A stretch of DNA of 64,000 bases, taken from positions 2,011,001 through 2,075,000 of the forward strand of contig JAQPZY010001436.1 in NCBI GenBank assembly GCA_029931535.1, given 5' to 3'. A model generated the notes under the pieces. The model ran no database searches, was not told the DNA's origin, and was given only the letters and a program-made list of their open reading frames with translations. Of the stretch, positions 36,066-46,489 are shown piece after piece (position 1 is the stretch's first letter; each line of letters begins with the position of its first letter). This stretch comes from Margaritifera margaritifera. Taxonomy: Eukaryota > Mollusca > Bivalvia > Unionida > Margaritiferidae. The position numbers were made by a program, and so were the translations under genes.

Positions 36066-36878
36066 TCAGTCTATGCAAACTAAATTTTTGCTTCGCAAGG
36101 AAGGCATTGTTTAGATAAAGGAATATTATGTGAATCAATGTGCAAACATTTCTTATCTTGGTTGTACTTGTACTCCAGTCACGTTGAGAGTATAACTCAA
36201 ATGTGTCAATATGTCAAATACGAAAGCAAAGCTGTTTTTATCATTAGGGTAGAAGGTCAAAGCATTTCATTTGCTGGTTGGTGGGAAAAGTAGTCATGGT
36301 ATCGCAGCAGAAATGGAAGTCGCCTTTTGTACCAGTGTGATAGGTATAGTTTGATATCTTCATCTATTTGCCTGTGAATTAAAGCTATCTCTGAAGAAAA
36401 AAGTTTGTCTTTGAGAAGAGATACGAGTTACATCCCTTTTCATTAGGGTCAGGGGTCATTCAGTATTTAAAACTTGTCTGTAAAGGCAGGCTAAGTTTAT
36501 GATTCATGGGTCACAAAGAATAGCCATATACAGCTTCTTTGGATTTCCTATTCATCACAGGCTTCTCATAAGCTAACTGCCTTTTGATCTCAGTGAGTTG
36601 AGGAACTGGCTAATCCAGATATTACTTTTAAAGCATGAACAGCTGTTTCTAAGTGAAACTTATACAGGTTGGCCTACCAAAGAGTCAGTCCTCTGTTTTA
36701 CAGTCATATGTCAGCTGTCAATCAGTAGTGAAATTATTGTTTTGTCATGGTGCACAAAACAAACTAAGATCGGTGATTATATTAAGTCGGTGATAATTTA
36801 ATTTATAGGATGGATTAAAGTGAGCAGAATACAGTAATCCTGTGTGGAACATAAATTTAGGGAGAGAACAACATATAT
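36066..36878. other. intron, nothing recognised
   Basis: Spacer between the pogo-like fragment and the outer hAT element. Confidence 0.5.
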
Positions 36879-37231
36879 GTGTACAGGGCTGAGCAAATCC
36901 GATAGCCCGACGTCCCGGACTATTCATTTTCGAAGTCGGGCAAGTACAATGCTCCAAGTCGCTAGTCCCGGACAAGTGCTTTTTAAAAAAGTCTGGCAAG
37001 TCCTTTTTTTCGTGCTTTATCTACCTTTATTTGGCCAATCATGCCCTCCAGGCGTACTGAATACTTGATTCTACCCCTCTTCATGAATACATTCACATCC
37101 TGTATAGCACATAAATGTGGTCAGTGATAATTGTCGCATATGCGCACGTTCTGTTACCGCTTGACTGCATATTGGGCTAAGCGACCAAATTATTGGCAAA
37201 TCAAAACACATCAAACAAAAGAAAGCCAGTA

Positions 37232-38882
37232 CAGTAAAACCTGTCATGAGCGACCTCTGCTATGAGCGACCACCTGTCATGAGCGACCACAATCGTAATG
37301 GACGGATCAATTTTATTATATAAACGCACTGTCGTGAGCGACCACCTGCAGAACGCAACCAGCGACTGTGATTTCATGGCAAATTAGGCATTTCGACACT
37401 GCTATGAATGACTGCATCACAAAAACAGAGATAAACACAACTGACCTTTATTTAACCCTTTGTAACCACGACCGCTTAAGAAGCAAAGACATTAAAAACA
37501 AAATCAAAAACTTAAAAACAAATTAGGCTGGCTACCGGTTTCTTGAATTGTACAGGTCATGCATATAGTGTCATATGTTATAGATTGTAAACCAGACTAG
37601 AGAACATGCCGATTGCTCATTCGGAAATATCTCGGCTATTTCTACGAGACTAAAGTATGATCCATAGGATTTCCCGCGTATGGCAGCTTGCTCTAAAATA
37701 ATACTGCTATGAACGACCCTATCGCGAGAACTGAGACAAATACCACTGACGTTTATTTTATCCTTTGTAACAATGACCCCTTCCAAAGTAAAGACTGTTC
37801 TAAAAAAAAAAAAAATTATAAAAACAAATCAGACTGGCTACCGGTTTCCTAACTTTTGCAGGTCATGCATGTAGTTTCCTTTGTTCTAGACTGTAAACCA
37901 GACTAAAGTACATGTCACTAACTGCCATTGTAGTGCCAAAGTCAATATAGCGGTCGCATACATTATTTGTCTTTAGAGTTAATCCGTAATGCCTGGGGTG
38001 AATGAGGTCTTTGTCTTTGTCTTTAATACCAGTAGGTGAGAATCGTTTTCCGGTTTTGATTGTCATTGTGAAAGGCTTGTGTTGTTTGTTGGGGTGTTTT
38101 TGATGTTACAGAGATTACAACCCACACACCAAACCGTCATCTGTTTACCTTAGTGCAGCTGTTTACACCCTCTGTTTATAGAGTTATTCCCTTTGTATCG
38201 TCGGTGAATAAAGTCTTTGACTTTTGTCTCTAAATAAATTTATTCTGTTTCTGGATAAATTAATTGTGTCTTTTTTTTTCATTCATTGGTACATATACAT
38301 TGTATATGTATTCCATATTTCCCCAAAGGTTGATCAAAACCGCTACAGTGGTTATTACAATTGATCCCTTATAACATTAACACCTAGCACTTTAATAACA
38401 ATGGCAGAACCTCCAATGAAAAAGAGACAAATTCTAACATTGGAGGAAAGAATTAATGTAATTGAAAGAAGTGAAAAACGGGAGACCGTTTGCAACATAG
38501 CAGCCACTTGAAACGTCGGTAAAACTCAAATTTAGGGTGTTGTAAAAGACAAGCAGTCAATTAGAAACGAACTCGTATGCTAATACTAGTACATGTACGT
38601 GTGATCTTCAAATATAAATGTGATTCATGTTTAATGATAGATGTATATCTTTATTACTATTTAAAATTATTTTCAGATTAATGTGTACAATATTTTAACA
38701 AGAACTATGAACAAAGAATACAATAAATGTACATGATTGTGCTTATTTTTCCCTCTTAAACAGTGCTGAATTTCGACCCTGGAAACTGGTCTTTTTGTAC
38801 AAACCTGTTATGAGAGACCACCTGTCTTGAGAGACTGCTTCTTGCTAGCAGAAGGGGCGGTCTCTCATGACAGGTTTTACTG
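37232..38882 (+). mobile_element. pogo/Tigger-like element nested in the outer hAT
   Basis: The ends are inverted: CAGTAAAACCTGTCATGAG at 37232, and CTCATGACAGGTTTTACTG ending at 38882. TA dinucleotides flank both sides (37230-37231, 38883-38884). Many 'gagcgacca' repeats follow the left end (37247-37345). An internal segment of about 310 bp is duplicated (37401-37600 resembles 37709-37915). It encodes only an N-terminal transposase fragment at 38401-38581. Confidence 0.9.
38401..38581 (+). pseudogene. Tigger/CENP-B-type transposase N-terminus, broken
   Basis: The frame starts MAEPPMKKRQILTLEERINV and continues with NIAAT and NVGKTQI, the helix-turn-helix (psq/CENP-B N-terminal) block that binds the TIRs in pogo/Tigger transposases. 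In-frame stops occur at 38509-38511 (TGA) and 38533-38535 (TAG), and the frame ends at 38579-38581. The CENP-B-type second DNA-binding domain and DDE catalytic domain are absent, so the element depends on another source of transposase, if it moves at all. Confidence 0.85.
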
Positions 38883-39990
38883 TATGGTCAATTAGCAGTG
38901 TTTTAAGCGGCTTTGTTGCATTGTGTTTACTCAAGCCAGATTATCACGAGCGGCTCACTATGATTTTAATCCAGCGAGTCAGTGTAATTAAAGTAATGAA
39001 AGGTACTTCACCGACATCAGTGTTGGTTTCCTTTATGAACTGATTAAATGACAGTAATGATTCTTTAATTTTTAATTGATTATAGAGATGATTAACTTCC
39101 ACGTGCGATATTGCGTTTGAAGCGAAACAATTATGCTAATTAATGAGATGTCTCTGTTCGTATTTAAAAGAGAAAATGTATGTTATGATCACTTTAGAAG
39201 TAGTTGTCAAGCAAGCTGATAGTTACTCTGTGGATAAAATGAGTTTGCTAAATTATTTTCGCAAGGAAGGTAATGGTGGCGCTCTCCAGTTTCGTACTTT
39301 GCATAGGGTTAGAAATTTAAAGAAAAATAATTACCCAGGGTTTCCTCACTGGCTGTTCTGGCTATTTAAAAAAGACCTTGTATATCTTAGGCATTGTTAA
39401 AAGAACTTTGAATTCCCTTTATTTTGGTGTATGATTGATGGGTGAAATTTGGGTTATAGAGTATACAGCTTGGTCTTACTTAAGATGTGCACCTCTCAAA
39501 AAGCTGCTAGCTCCGCTTAGTCATTTTCACTTCCTGGACTTCAAAGGTAAATAAAAAAAAAAAGAGCCGATAACTTTTTTGACTTTTTAGATATTTTGTA
39601 ATTTATTCATAGTACTTTCAGAGGCTGGTATTGTCTGCTCTGGCAAAATTTGTTTCCCTATTTTAATAACTCCTGAAAATAGTGCACTTTTGACTAATTC
39701 AGGCTGATTTTTCGAGTACTTTAGAGAGGCCATTTTGTCTGCCGTGTGCTTAGATCATGTCCAGTGTCCACAAGTACAATATGTAAAGAAATTTCAGCCA
39801 CAGTACATGAAAGTAACATAGAGGTATGCCAACATTCTCTCCATTGTGCATGTTGCAAATGCAAAATACTTCATCTTACACCTGTCACTCTCTCAGAAGC
39901 ATGTATTATCTGTAGAGCGCCCCCAATAAGGGCGATTCGGAGAAGGTAAATTTTTGTGAAAGTGGAGGGATAAAACGTAAGACTGCTACT

Positions 39991-41368
39991 CAGTGATCTC
40001 CCCAGAAATTTTCGTTAGCATCGGGGTACGCGTGTTTGGGTCATAAAATGTTTTACAAAGCGCGCGTTAACGTCATAAAAGTGAAACAAATTAATAGCAA
40101 TTAAATAAAAAGAAGTGCATATATTTACATAGTATTTTTTATTTATCAAGGTTATAACAGTAACAACAATGCATATCTCATTGATTTCTTAATTTCAATA
40201 AATGATATTCATCTTTTCTTCTTTTCACCATATAAACTGACTGCAACATCACAATTAAAGTCTTTTAAGGGTTGCCCTTCAGTACTGATTGTCATCAGGT
40301 AGTTCAGTACCCTCTGTGACAACCTGTTCCTTAAAACACTCTTAATTCTATTCATCAAGGAGAATGACCTTTCACAATCTGGAAAAAATGGAACATAAAA
40401 TTTATTAATGGATGTACAAAAAAGAGACAAATATACCTGAATCCTAATTAAGTTAATTACCAAGGAAAAATTCTTCAGGAATCAAGACAGTGATGTGTTT
40501 TACAATAATCATCACAGAATAAGATAATACATATTTCTTTCCGTTAGAACCAATATATCAAAGTGTTTGCTATTTTTAAGCTAAAATATTGTTCAAATTT
40601 AAAACTGTTTTATTTACCTGCTGTTGAGGTAAAACTGGAAGATAAAGATTGTTCCGTTTATTACTTGGATAGACAGAAATGAGAAATTAATAGGGCAACA
40701 CTCATTTAAGTTAGCAATATGGAAAACTTACCATCTGATCCAGCAATTTCAACCCAAGGGAATAACGTCTTCCATTCATTATTAAATCCCATCCTTCGTT
40801 TCTTGATATCATTCTTTTTTGGAATCATGGTGGCGCTATCGAAATCAGAATCACTGCCGCTATTCGTGATGCCAATTTCTGATTGTCGTAACCAGGCCAA
40901 CATGGAAGATGGTGTTCATTTTTCACAATAATTTTTAATTTAATCGGTGTAACTGTTTTGGCTGTTAATGAAAACGACTGACATATATATATCACACTAC
41001 CAGTAGACTCTATTGTTGCTGGCCAATCACGTGACTAGGTGCAGACGAAACCCTCACCAAAGGTTGAGCACCGGCGGTCACGCAAGCCAGGTAAAAAGGA
41101 TAATGGTTAAGTGAGTGAGCAATTATCCTGGATTATCTTAATAAAATACCCAGAAGAGGTAAGAACAGGTGTCATTTTAGTGGGGCTTTGAATTAGGTTA
41201 CATGATGTTTGTTTAACAGATTAATTTTATAAGGGTAGTGGGAAACATCAAAGCGTAGCGGCACAAGAGCATAGCGTAGTGGCAGGTTCTAAAGCGTCGG
41301 GGGTTATCGGAGTTTGAAACGATAGCGTAGTGGGCCCGCTACGGTAAAAGGCCCTCGGGAGAACACTG
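39991..41368 (-). mobile_element. second hAT element (1378 bp) nested in the outer hAT's exon
   Basis: A perfect 8-bp target-site duplication ctgctact lies at 39983-39990 and 41369-41376. The termini are CAGTGATCTCCCCAG at the left and, reading inward from the right, CAGTGTTCTCCCGAG (two mismatches). These are typical hAT ends. It carries a shortened, spliced-looking transposase on the minus strand. It inserted into the coding exon of a related hAT element. Confidence 0.95.
40209..40903 (-). CDS. two-exon internally deleted hAT transposase (about 113 aa)
   Basis: Minus-strand exon 1 (40903-40732, 172 nt) encodes an acidic leader and FNNEWKTLFPWVEI, the start of a ZNF862-like hAT protein, ending at a consensus donor GTAAGT in phase 1. 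Exon 2 (40378-40209) follows an acceptor 'ttttttccag', also phase 1, and encodes DCERSFSLMNRIKSVLRN, the C-terminal hAT dimerisation helix, then ends KKKR and stop. Splicing the 353-bp intron gives one open frame. The zinc finger and catalytic core are absent. It could be a remnant, or a small protein able to pair with full transposases through the dimerisation segment; the latter is speculation. Confidence 0.6.
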
Positions 41369-41722
41369 CTGCTACTGAGTGTGCGGTAGCTATTTCTTCA
41401 AAGAGACATCAGCAAGAATCCATGGTGGCAAAAAATGTCAAATATGACACTACTAAGAGACAGATAAATTTTCAGCCGCATTGGGTTGATTGTTATCCCT
41501 GGCTTGAATCTATTGACTCGGAAGTAAAGATGTTTTGCAATTATTGCAAACAATATCCAAAACTGGCACAGGTTGGAAATCCACCCAGTGTATTTGTCAG
41601 TGGAACTGACAAATTCAGGATTGAACCAATCAAGTCTCATGACATGTCTGGACCCGACAAGGCCTATGCAGCACAATATATTGAGGACTTCTCATCAAAT
41701 CTCGGCAAGTGATTACCATTTT

Positions 41723-41795
41723 GGGACAAGTGAAAAGTAAGGTGGGACAAGTGAAGAGTAAGGTGGGACAAGTGAAAAGTAAGGTGGGACAAGTG
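41723..41795. repeat. 21-bp tandem repeat, four units
   Basis: Units of 'gggacaagtgaaaagtaagg' plus t lie just inside the right end of the outer hAT element. The acaagt core also appears inside the left end, so these may be transposase-binding motifs. Confidence 0.85.
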
Positions 41796-41905
41796 TATTT
41801 TCTGAAACCACTTGTCCTGGACTAGTGGATGAAAAAGTATTTTGCTCAGCCCTGGTGTATTTTATGATTTTGTTGAATAGTGCACAGTTAACAATCACAA
41901 TAACA

Positions 41906-41932
41906 TTATAATAATAATAATAATAATAATAA
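41906..41932. repeat. (AAT)n microsatellite
   Basis: A run of ataataataa 50 bp beyond the outer hAT element, upstream of exon D. Confidence 0.9.
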
Positions 41933-42109
41933 CAATAATGATATTCGGTGCATGGTATTTGTTCAAAAACTGACAATAAAGGTCAACCTGTGTACAGAGG
42001 TCACCTGTGTACAAAGTTCAGTTTTTCCTTTTCCTGTGGGTGGCCGCTAGTGTATACAGCTCGTTATTACTTGTGCTTGTTTTTAAAAAATGTGCTTTTC
42101 TTTTTCTAG

Positions 42110-42169
42110 AAAGAAGAGGCCAACCTTGGCGACTACACTCTGTTCACAGTTTGCAAACAGATGATTAAG
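42110..42169 (+). CDS. GLG1: GLG1 internal exon D
   Basis: The shortest exon seen: 60 nt, 20 codons, phase 0 to 0, between 'ctttttctag' and 'gtgagc'. It encodes KEEANLGDYTLFTVCKQMIK. The DYTL..VCKQMIK portion is almost the same as in vertebrate GLG1, which makes the call secure despite the size. It begins the cysteine-rich repeat completed by exon E. Confidence 0.92.
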
Positions 42170-42199
42170 GTGAGCTACTTATTTCATTACTCTACATTA

Positions 42200-42860
42200 T
42201 TCCTGAGGTATCATATTTTGTGGATTTCATGTTTGCTACAAACGATGAATTTAAAGACCCAACAAAAATTGTATCTGTGGAGATAATAGGAGCCCCCTTT
42301 GTTAGTCCACAAATTGATGCTGACAAAAATACAATTATTTTGCAAAAGTACAAAAATGTATTCCCATGAAAATAAGTGAATTCACAGTATTTCAAAGGAA
42401 AGACATGCAAAAATCTGTGATGTATTCAGTTAGTATGCCTCTTAAATAGCAAGCAGCTTTGGCATTGTCAGGGCAATGGACAATGAACTATTTCTCATTT
42501 TTTACTGTTGACCTCTCTTAACAGACATATGGCCACAGTTTGTCTTGCACTTTTTTTTATGGTCGCTTTGAAACTTGGTACATATTATGGTCATTATATA
42601 AAGATGCACATAGTGACAAATCTTTATGCTCCCATGATTTTTGTAAGAGTTGTTGCCCTTTTTTGCAGCTGGATGCAATATATGACAGAATTTTGTGAAC
42701 GCAACTACTCTTGCAGTTTTGAATGAATTGCTGTGAAACTTGGTACATATTATGATTATCATCAGAAAATATGTGTATTGACAAATCATTGTATTTTCAC
42801 AAGAGTTTTGTACTTTTTTGGACTACAAACTCGTCATCATGGGGTAGAGGTGATGTGCAG
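42200..42860. repeat. dispersed repeat fragment and a 165-bp pair
   Basis: Bases 42205-42400 resemble the fragment near 780-890. Bases about 42535-42800 hold two diverged monomers, with 'gaaacttggtacatattatg' at 42570 and 42735 (165-bp offset). No gene is supported. Confidence 0.5.
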
Positions 42861-42879
42861 TAGAGGCAGGGGTATATTT

Positions 42880-43275
42880 TTTACTAAACGACGTCTAGTT
42901 GGTCCTAAATGAAAATGTTGCAGTCCATACATCCAGTATGTCTGCCACAGTGGCCATTATGAAAACCTTATCCCTATTTCTTTTTCTGAACGGTCTTATC
43001 AGCATAGGGTTTTCACTGAAAGACTTCTTATGATGTCTAGTTGGTCGCAAATGAAAATGGTGCCGATCTGACTTTAAATATGGCCACCACAATGGCCATC
43101 TTGAAAATCTTGGTATCACTACTGTTCCTATATGGCTGGTCATATCGAGATTGTGCTTTCACCAAACATCTTCTTATGATGTCTAGTTGGAACTAAGTGG
43201 AAATGGTGCATATCTGATATCCAATATGGCCATCATGGGTGCCATCTTGAAAATCTTGTTATCTTGCAATGTCAG
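42880..43275 (+). repeat. satellite family C, short array
   Basis: Nearly three monomers of about 146 bp: 'gatgtctagttggtcctaaa', 'tgaaaatggtgctgatctga', 'catccaatatggccaccatg' and 'gccatcttgaaaatcttgtt'. The same family forms the longer array at 62990-64000. Confidence 0.88.
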
Positions 43276-43454
43276 GCCCACTTGGGCCTCTTGTTTTCCT
43301 TTTGTCTTTCATTTGATATACTTTTTAAAGAATTTTAATGTGTTTACATTGTTCATTATATCTTGTATGAGTAAATGTTTACGTTTATTTTGAAAGAGTG
43401 TATTTTCCTAAAGATTTTGTGCAATTTTTACCTTTACATACATGTATTTAGAAC

Positions 43455-43590
43455 TTGGCTTTTTTCATTGGCATGATATAGCCAATAATGTATTAAAAAT
43501 GCCATTCAAACCAACAAAACAACCAAACATTAATTGGGACAATATAGCCAATATTATGCTGATGTGCCATTAAACCCTATACATACGTAC
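43455..43590 (+). repeat. SINE 3'-end fragments, two partial copies
   Basis: 'ttggcatgatatagccaata' and 'atgtattaaaaatgcc' are followed by CAAAC-rich sequence, then by a second similar piece ending 'gatgtgccattaaaccc'. Both match the 3' part of the SINE at 44719-44914. The second piece ends about 30 bp before exon E. Confidence 0.6.
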
Positions 43591-43617
43591 ATATATACAT
43601 GAACCTTACCTTTTCAG

Positions 43618-43744
43618 AAATACTGTGAAGTCACAGGTAGAATGGATGACATTCTTGATTGTCTCAAGAAACAGAAATATCTTCCAGAATTTGATGCAAA
43701 ATGCAGAATGTTTGTCAGCCGTCGTCAGATCCAGGAGAACAAAG
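43618..43744 (+). CDS. GLG1: GLG1 internal exon E
   Basis: A 127-nt exon (42 codons plus one base, phase 0 to 1) between 'ccttttcag' and 'gtacag'. The peptide starts KYCEVTGRMDDILDCLKKQK, then FDAKCRMFVSRRQIQENK. Its C...C-L-K-x-x-K...KC spacing is the body of a GLG1 repeat, and the RRQI.(E/Q)N end matches the vertebrate TKRQITQN segment, followed as in vertebrates by DYRLNP on the next exon. Confidence 0.94.
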
Positions 43745-44438
43745 GTACAGTTTTTACTCTGTGTTTTTAGATGGCAAAAAATAATGATCTTATTTAATGC
43801 CCTTAAACTTGGGGACAAATAAATAATTCCCAACAAAACTGTCTGTAAACTAAGGGTTGGTTAGCTCACCTCAGCAAAGATCCACCTCAGTTTTTGTTCC
43901 TGGAGTCCGCCAATTAATGATTATGTTTGCAATATAGATGTGACAATGAAAATATTTCTAGTCTGTATATCAGTTGATCTTGAAATCTTTGATATAAAAT
44001 ACTGTTGTTTTCAAACAAGAAAATAGTTACATTAAAAACTTACAGCAGTTTGTCAATATAAATGAAGTCCAGGTTCATTTGTCAGAACTGCCACACATGA
44101 TCATCTCACAATGCACAAGATTAAACTGTTTCACTTTAATCAGTAGATGGAAAAGAGATTATTCAAGTCTTCATGCAAAAAATCAAAGAATAATAATAGA
44201 ATCCATTATATGGAATTTTCCTATCCAACACTGATGCATAATGAAGGATTATTTTTCTTGCATTCTTGAATGAATGAGGATTGAAGTGAAAATGGCATAT
44301 TGTAAATAGTGATGCTATTTTAAAACAGCAGAACACCTGTTGAAAATTTCCACACTTTAAGATGCAGCATAAAAAGTTAAGTTTATACTAAAAAATTCAG
44401 TGTAAACTTTAAAATAATGGTGTTAAAACACATATCAG

Positions 44439-44617
44439 CATTTGAAGAACAGTGGTAGAGACCATTGAGAAATGGCAGTACACAGCATTCAAAGAACAGT
44501 GGTAGAGACCATTGAGAAATGGCAGTACACACCATTCAAAGAACAGTGGTAGAGACCATTGAGAAATGGCAGTACACACCATTCAAAGAACAGTGGTAGA
44601 GACCATTGTGAAATTAC
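44439..44617. repeat. 47-48-bp minisatellite, about four units
   Basis: The unit is 'cattcaaagaacagtggtag', 'agaccattgagaaatggcag', 'tacacac'. The middle units are almost identical. Confidence 0.92.
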
Positions 44618-44718
44618 AAGGCATGGCATTTGAAATTGTGTACTGAAGATACCTTGTGCAATGATACAAATGTAAACAGGTAAAAAAATAAAGTGAACTC
44701 TTATCCATAAGATTAGAT

Positions 44719-44914
44719 GAGTTTGTTTTGTTTATGTTGCTGTTAACGGCACTTTTAACACATTATTGGCTATATCATGCCAAGAAATGAGAGTTAAGTG
44801 CCTTTCCCAAGGACACACTGAGGCAGCTAATCCGGGTTTGCCTGGGCTGGTATCAAACTCATGACCCTTGGATTACAAATCTGACACTCTACCGACTGAG
44901 CTACTGTGGCTCCC
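44719..44914 (-). mobile_element. tRNA-Thr-like SINE with 11-bp target-site duplication
   Basis: Direct repeats taagattagat flank it (44708-44718, 44915-44925). Read on the minus strand, it starts GGGAGCCACAG, then box A TAGCTCAGTCGGTAGAG, an anticodon-loop-like TTTGTAA (TGT, Thr), and box B-like GGGTCATGAGTTTGATACC. The tRNA-unrelated body contains CCTTGGGAAAGGCACTTAAC and CATGATATAGCCAATAATGT, and the 3' end is rich in AAACAAAAC. The acceptor stem does not pair into a working tRNA, so this is a SINE and not a tRNA gene. Confidence 0.9.
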
Positions 44915-44925
44915 TAAGATTAGAT

Positions 44926-46489
44926 AGACGGACAAAAAAATAATGATATAGTCCTTGATTCAGCTGTGATCTTATATTGATTTCCTTTTTATAAATAATA
45001 ATGAAAATGTGAATTTAAAAAATAACAGTTACATCAGTGTCTTTCGTCAGTGTATTTATTATGTGATGAAAAACATGGGCATGCACATGTAGGAAAGTGA
45101 GAATTATTGCTTCATTCATTAAAATTTCCTCTGTTATAGTGCCAACTATGACAAACTGTGAAGTGCACTGCCATTTTCATATAGACCAAGCAATTAGCCA
45201 ATCAACACTTGGGTTGTAAAGAACCATTAATAAAGTAGCATGCATATTCAACATCGTGGTCTGCAGCTCTTTTATTTTCTCAACCTCTCTTCCTTCAATG
45301 TAACTGTAGAAACATCTTTCAATGATAAATATTCAAGACTAATCTAATTTATCCAAGCAGAGACACAGGATGTTAACTTGACTGATTTGAATGAGATTTT
45401 AAAAATTCTAAATGTCATACACATGTAAAGGTAAATGTTATGTGATCTACTTAAGAGCCTTTGTCTCTATATTTATTATATAATATTAATAGGACTAATT
45501 TATTTAGTTGGTACTTTTTATGAGGCATTTTAGGATTAAGATAGGGCATCAACAATTTGACTTACTAGGTAACAACCATCTTAAACTGAAGAGTCGAGAA
45601 ACAGTTTGCATTGTATGGATTTCAATAATTTTCCATGTATATTTAAATAATATATAAAATTAGAGTTAATGCATAGTACTTTTATCTTTTCTTTTTAATG
45701 AATATTGTCCTTTATATACAGGGAAAGTATTAATTTCAAAATGGAACTTCTTCCAGCAACTGATACAAAGCTCTCTTTTCTCCTATCCATTGATCAATGT
45801 TACCTTAAATATAATAACTATATATGATATACAATTTAACAGATAATAATTTTCAGATATTTTTCCACAAGATATAGGTGTAAAACTATTCATAAAATGG
45901 CAACTCAATGGCAACATACATCATCATGGTTTTCATTTAAATACCAGGCTCTGTATTGAATCAATTTACCCTTTTTCTTCCTGCAAATTGTAACTGGTCC
46001 TGTTTAGTGGGTCGGAAAATTAGGAACAAGAATAAAATTAGCAACAGTGGCTGTCTGAAAATTTATGGTGCATAAACAAATTGTTCATAAAAATAAAATA
46101 GTATGTCGGAAGACTTAGGGTAAAGACAATAGGTTGAAAAAGACTATAAGAATTGAATTATTCCTTTTTATTAGACTATGATGAATTTCAAAATTACAAA
46201 ATATAACACACAGACATTGGTTGAAGTAAACTTCTGGAACCATCTTGACTTGTGGCCAACATCATTTGAAACAAGATTCCTTAAAAGCTCTTTATCCACT
46301 CTAAAATTGCTCATTTCTGGTGCAGGGTGGGTGGCAATGTCACTAAAGTTAAAAACAGGCATATTGGCAACTAGTGCCTTTTTTCTCGAGTCCACATTAG
46401 TGGGAAGTGGGACATAGCAGTCACTTTTTCAACAATGGCATTGACAACAATTTTTTATGGTTTTGGTTAAAGTGTGTTATTTACTTAGA
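44926..46489. other. intron, nothing recognised
   Basis: About 1.6 kb of AT-rich intron sequence. Overlapping short frames at 46171-46417 on both strands have no recognisable content. Confidence 0.6.

Larger units (their letters stand above)
39239..41712 (+). pseudogene. N-terminal ZNF862-like hAT transposase of the outer element, split by an insertion
   Basis: Coding pieces: a probable first exon 39239-39269 (MSLLNYFRKE, donor gtaatg, phase 1) and a second exon from about 39960 to 39990 that resumes at 41377-41712. The second contains PHWVDCYPWLES, MFCNYCKQ with a C-x2-C pair, FVSGTDKFRIEPIKSH, and stops after SSNLGK. This is the TTF-type zinc-finger N-terminus seen in ZNF862-like hAT proteins. 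A hAT element with one target-site copy interrupts the exon at 39991-41376. With that insert left out, the frame runs from GIKRKTAT straight into ECAVAISS. The catalytic domain is missing. The first-exon link is inferred from phase and from the typical short start of such proteins. Confidence 0.65.
36884..41854 (+). mobile_element. outer hAT element, 5 kb, carrying two nested elements
   Basis: Perfect 14-bp inverted termini CAGGGCTGAGCAAA (36884-36897) and TTTGCTCAGCCCTG (41841-41854), with 5-bp direct repeats gtgta on both sides (36879-36883, 41855-41859). Inner sequence next to each end is also related: 'ctagtcccggacaagtg' near 36962, and its inverse 'cacttgtcctggactag' near 41810. Without the nested pogo-like (1651 bp) and hAT (1378 bp) elements it is about 1.9 kb, so it was already a deleted, non-autonomous copy. 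The right end is 255 bp from GLG1 exon D. Confidence 0.9.

Noticed and set aside
44840..44914. Possible tRNA-Thr gene on the minus strand
   Set aside because: Box A, anticodon loop and box B are visible, but a SINE body, A-rich tail and target-site duplication follow; it is a SINE head.
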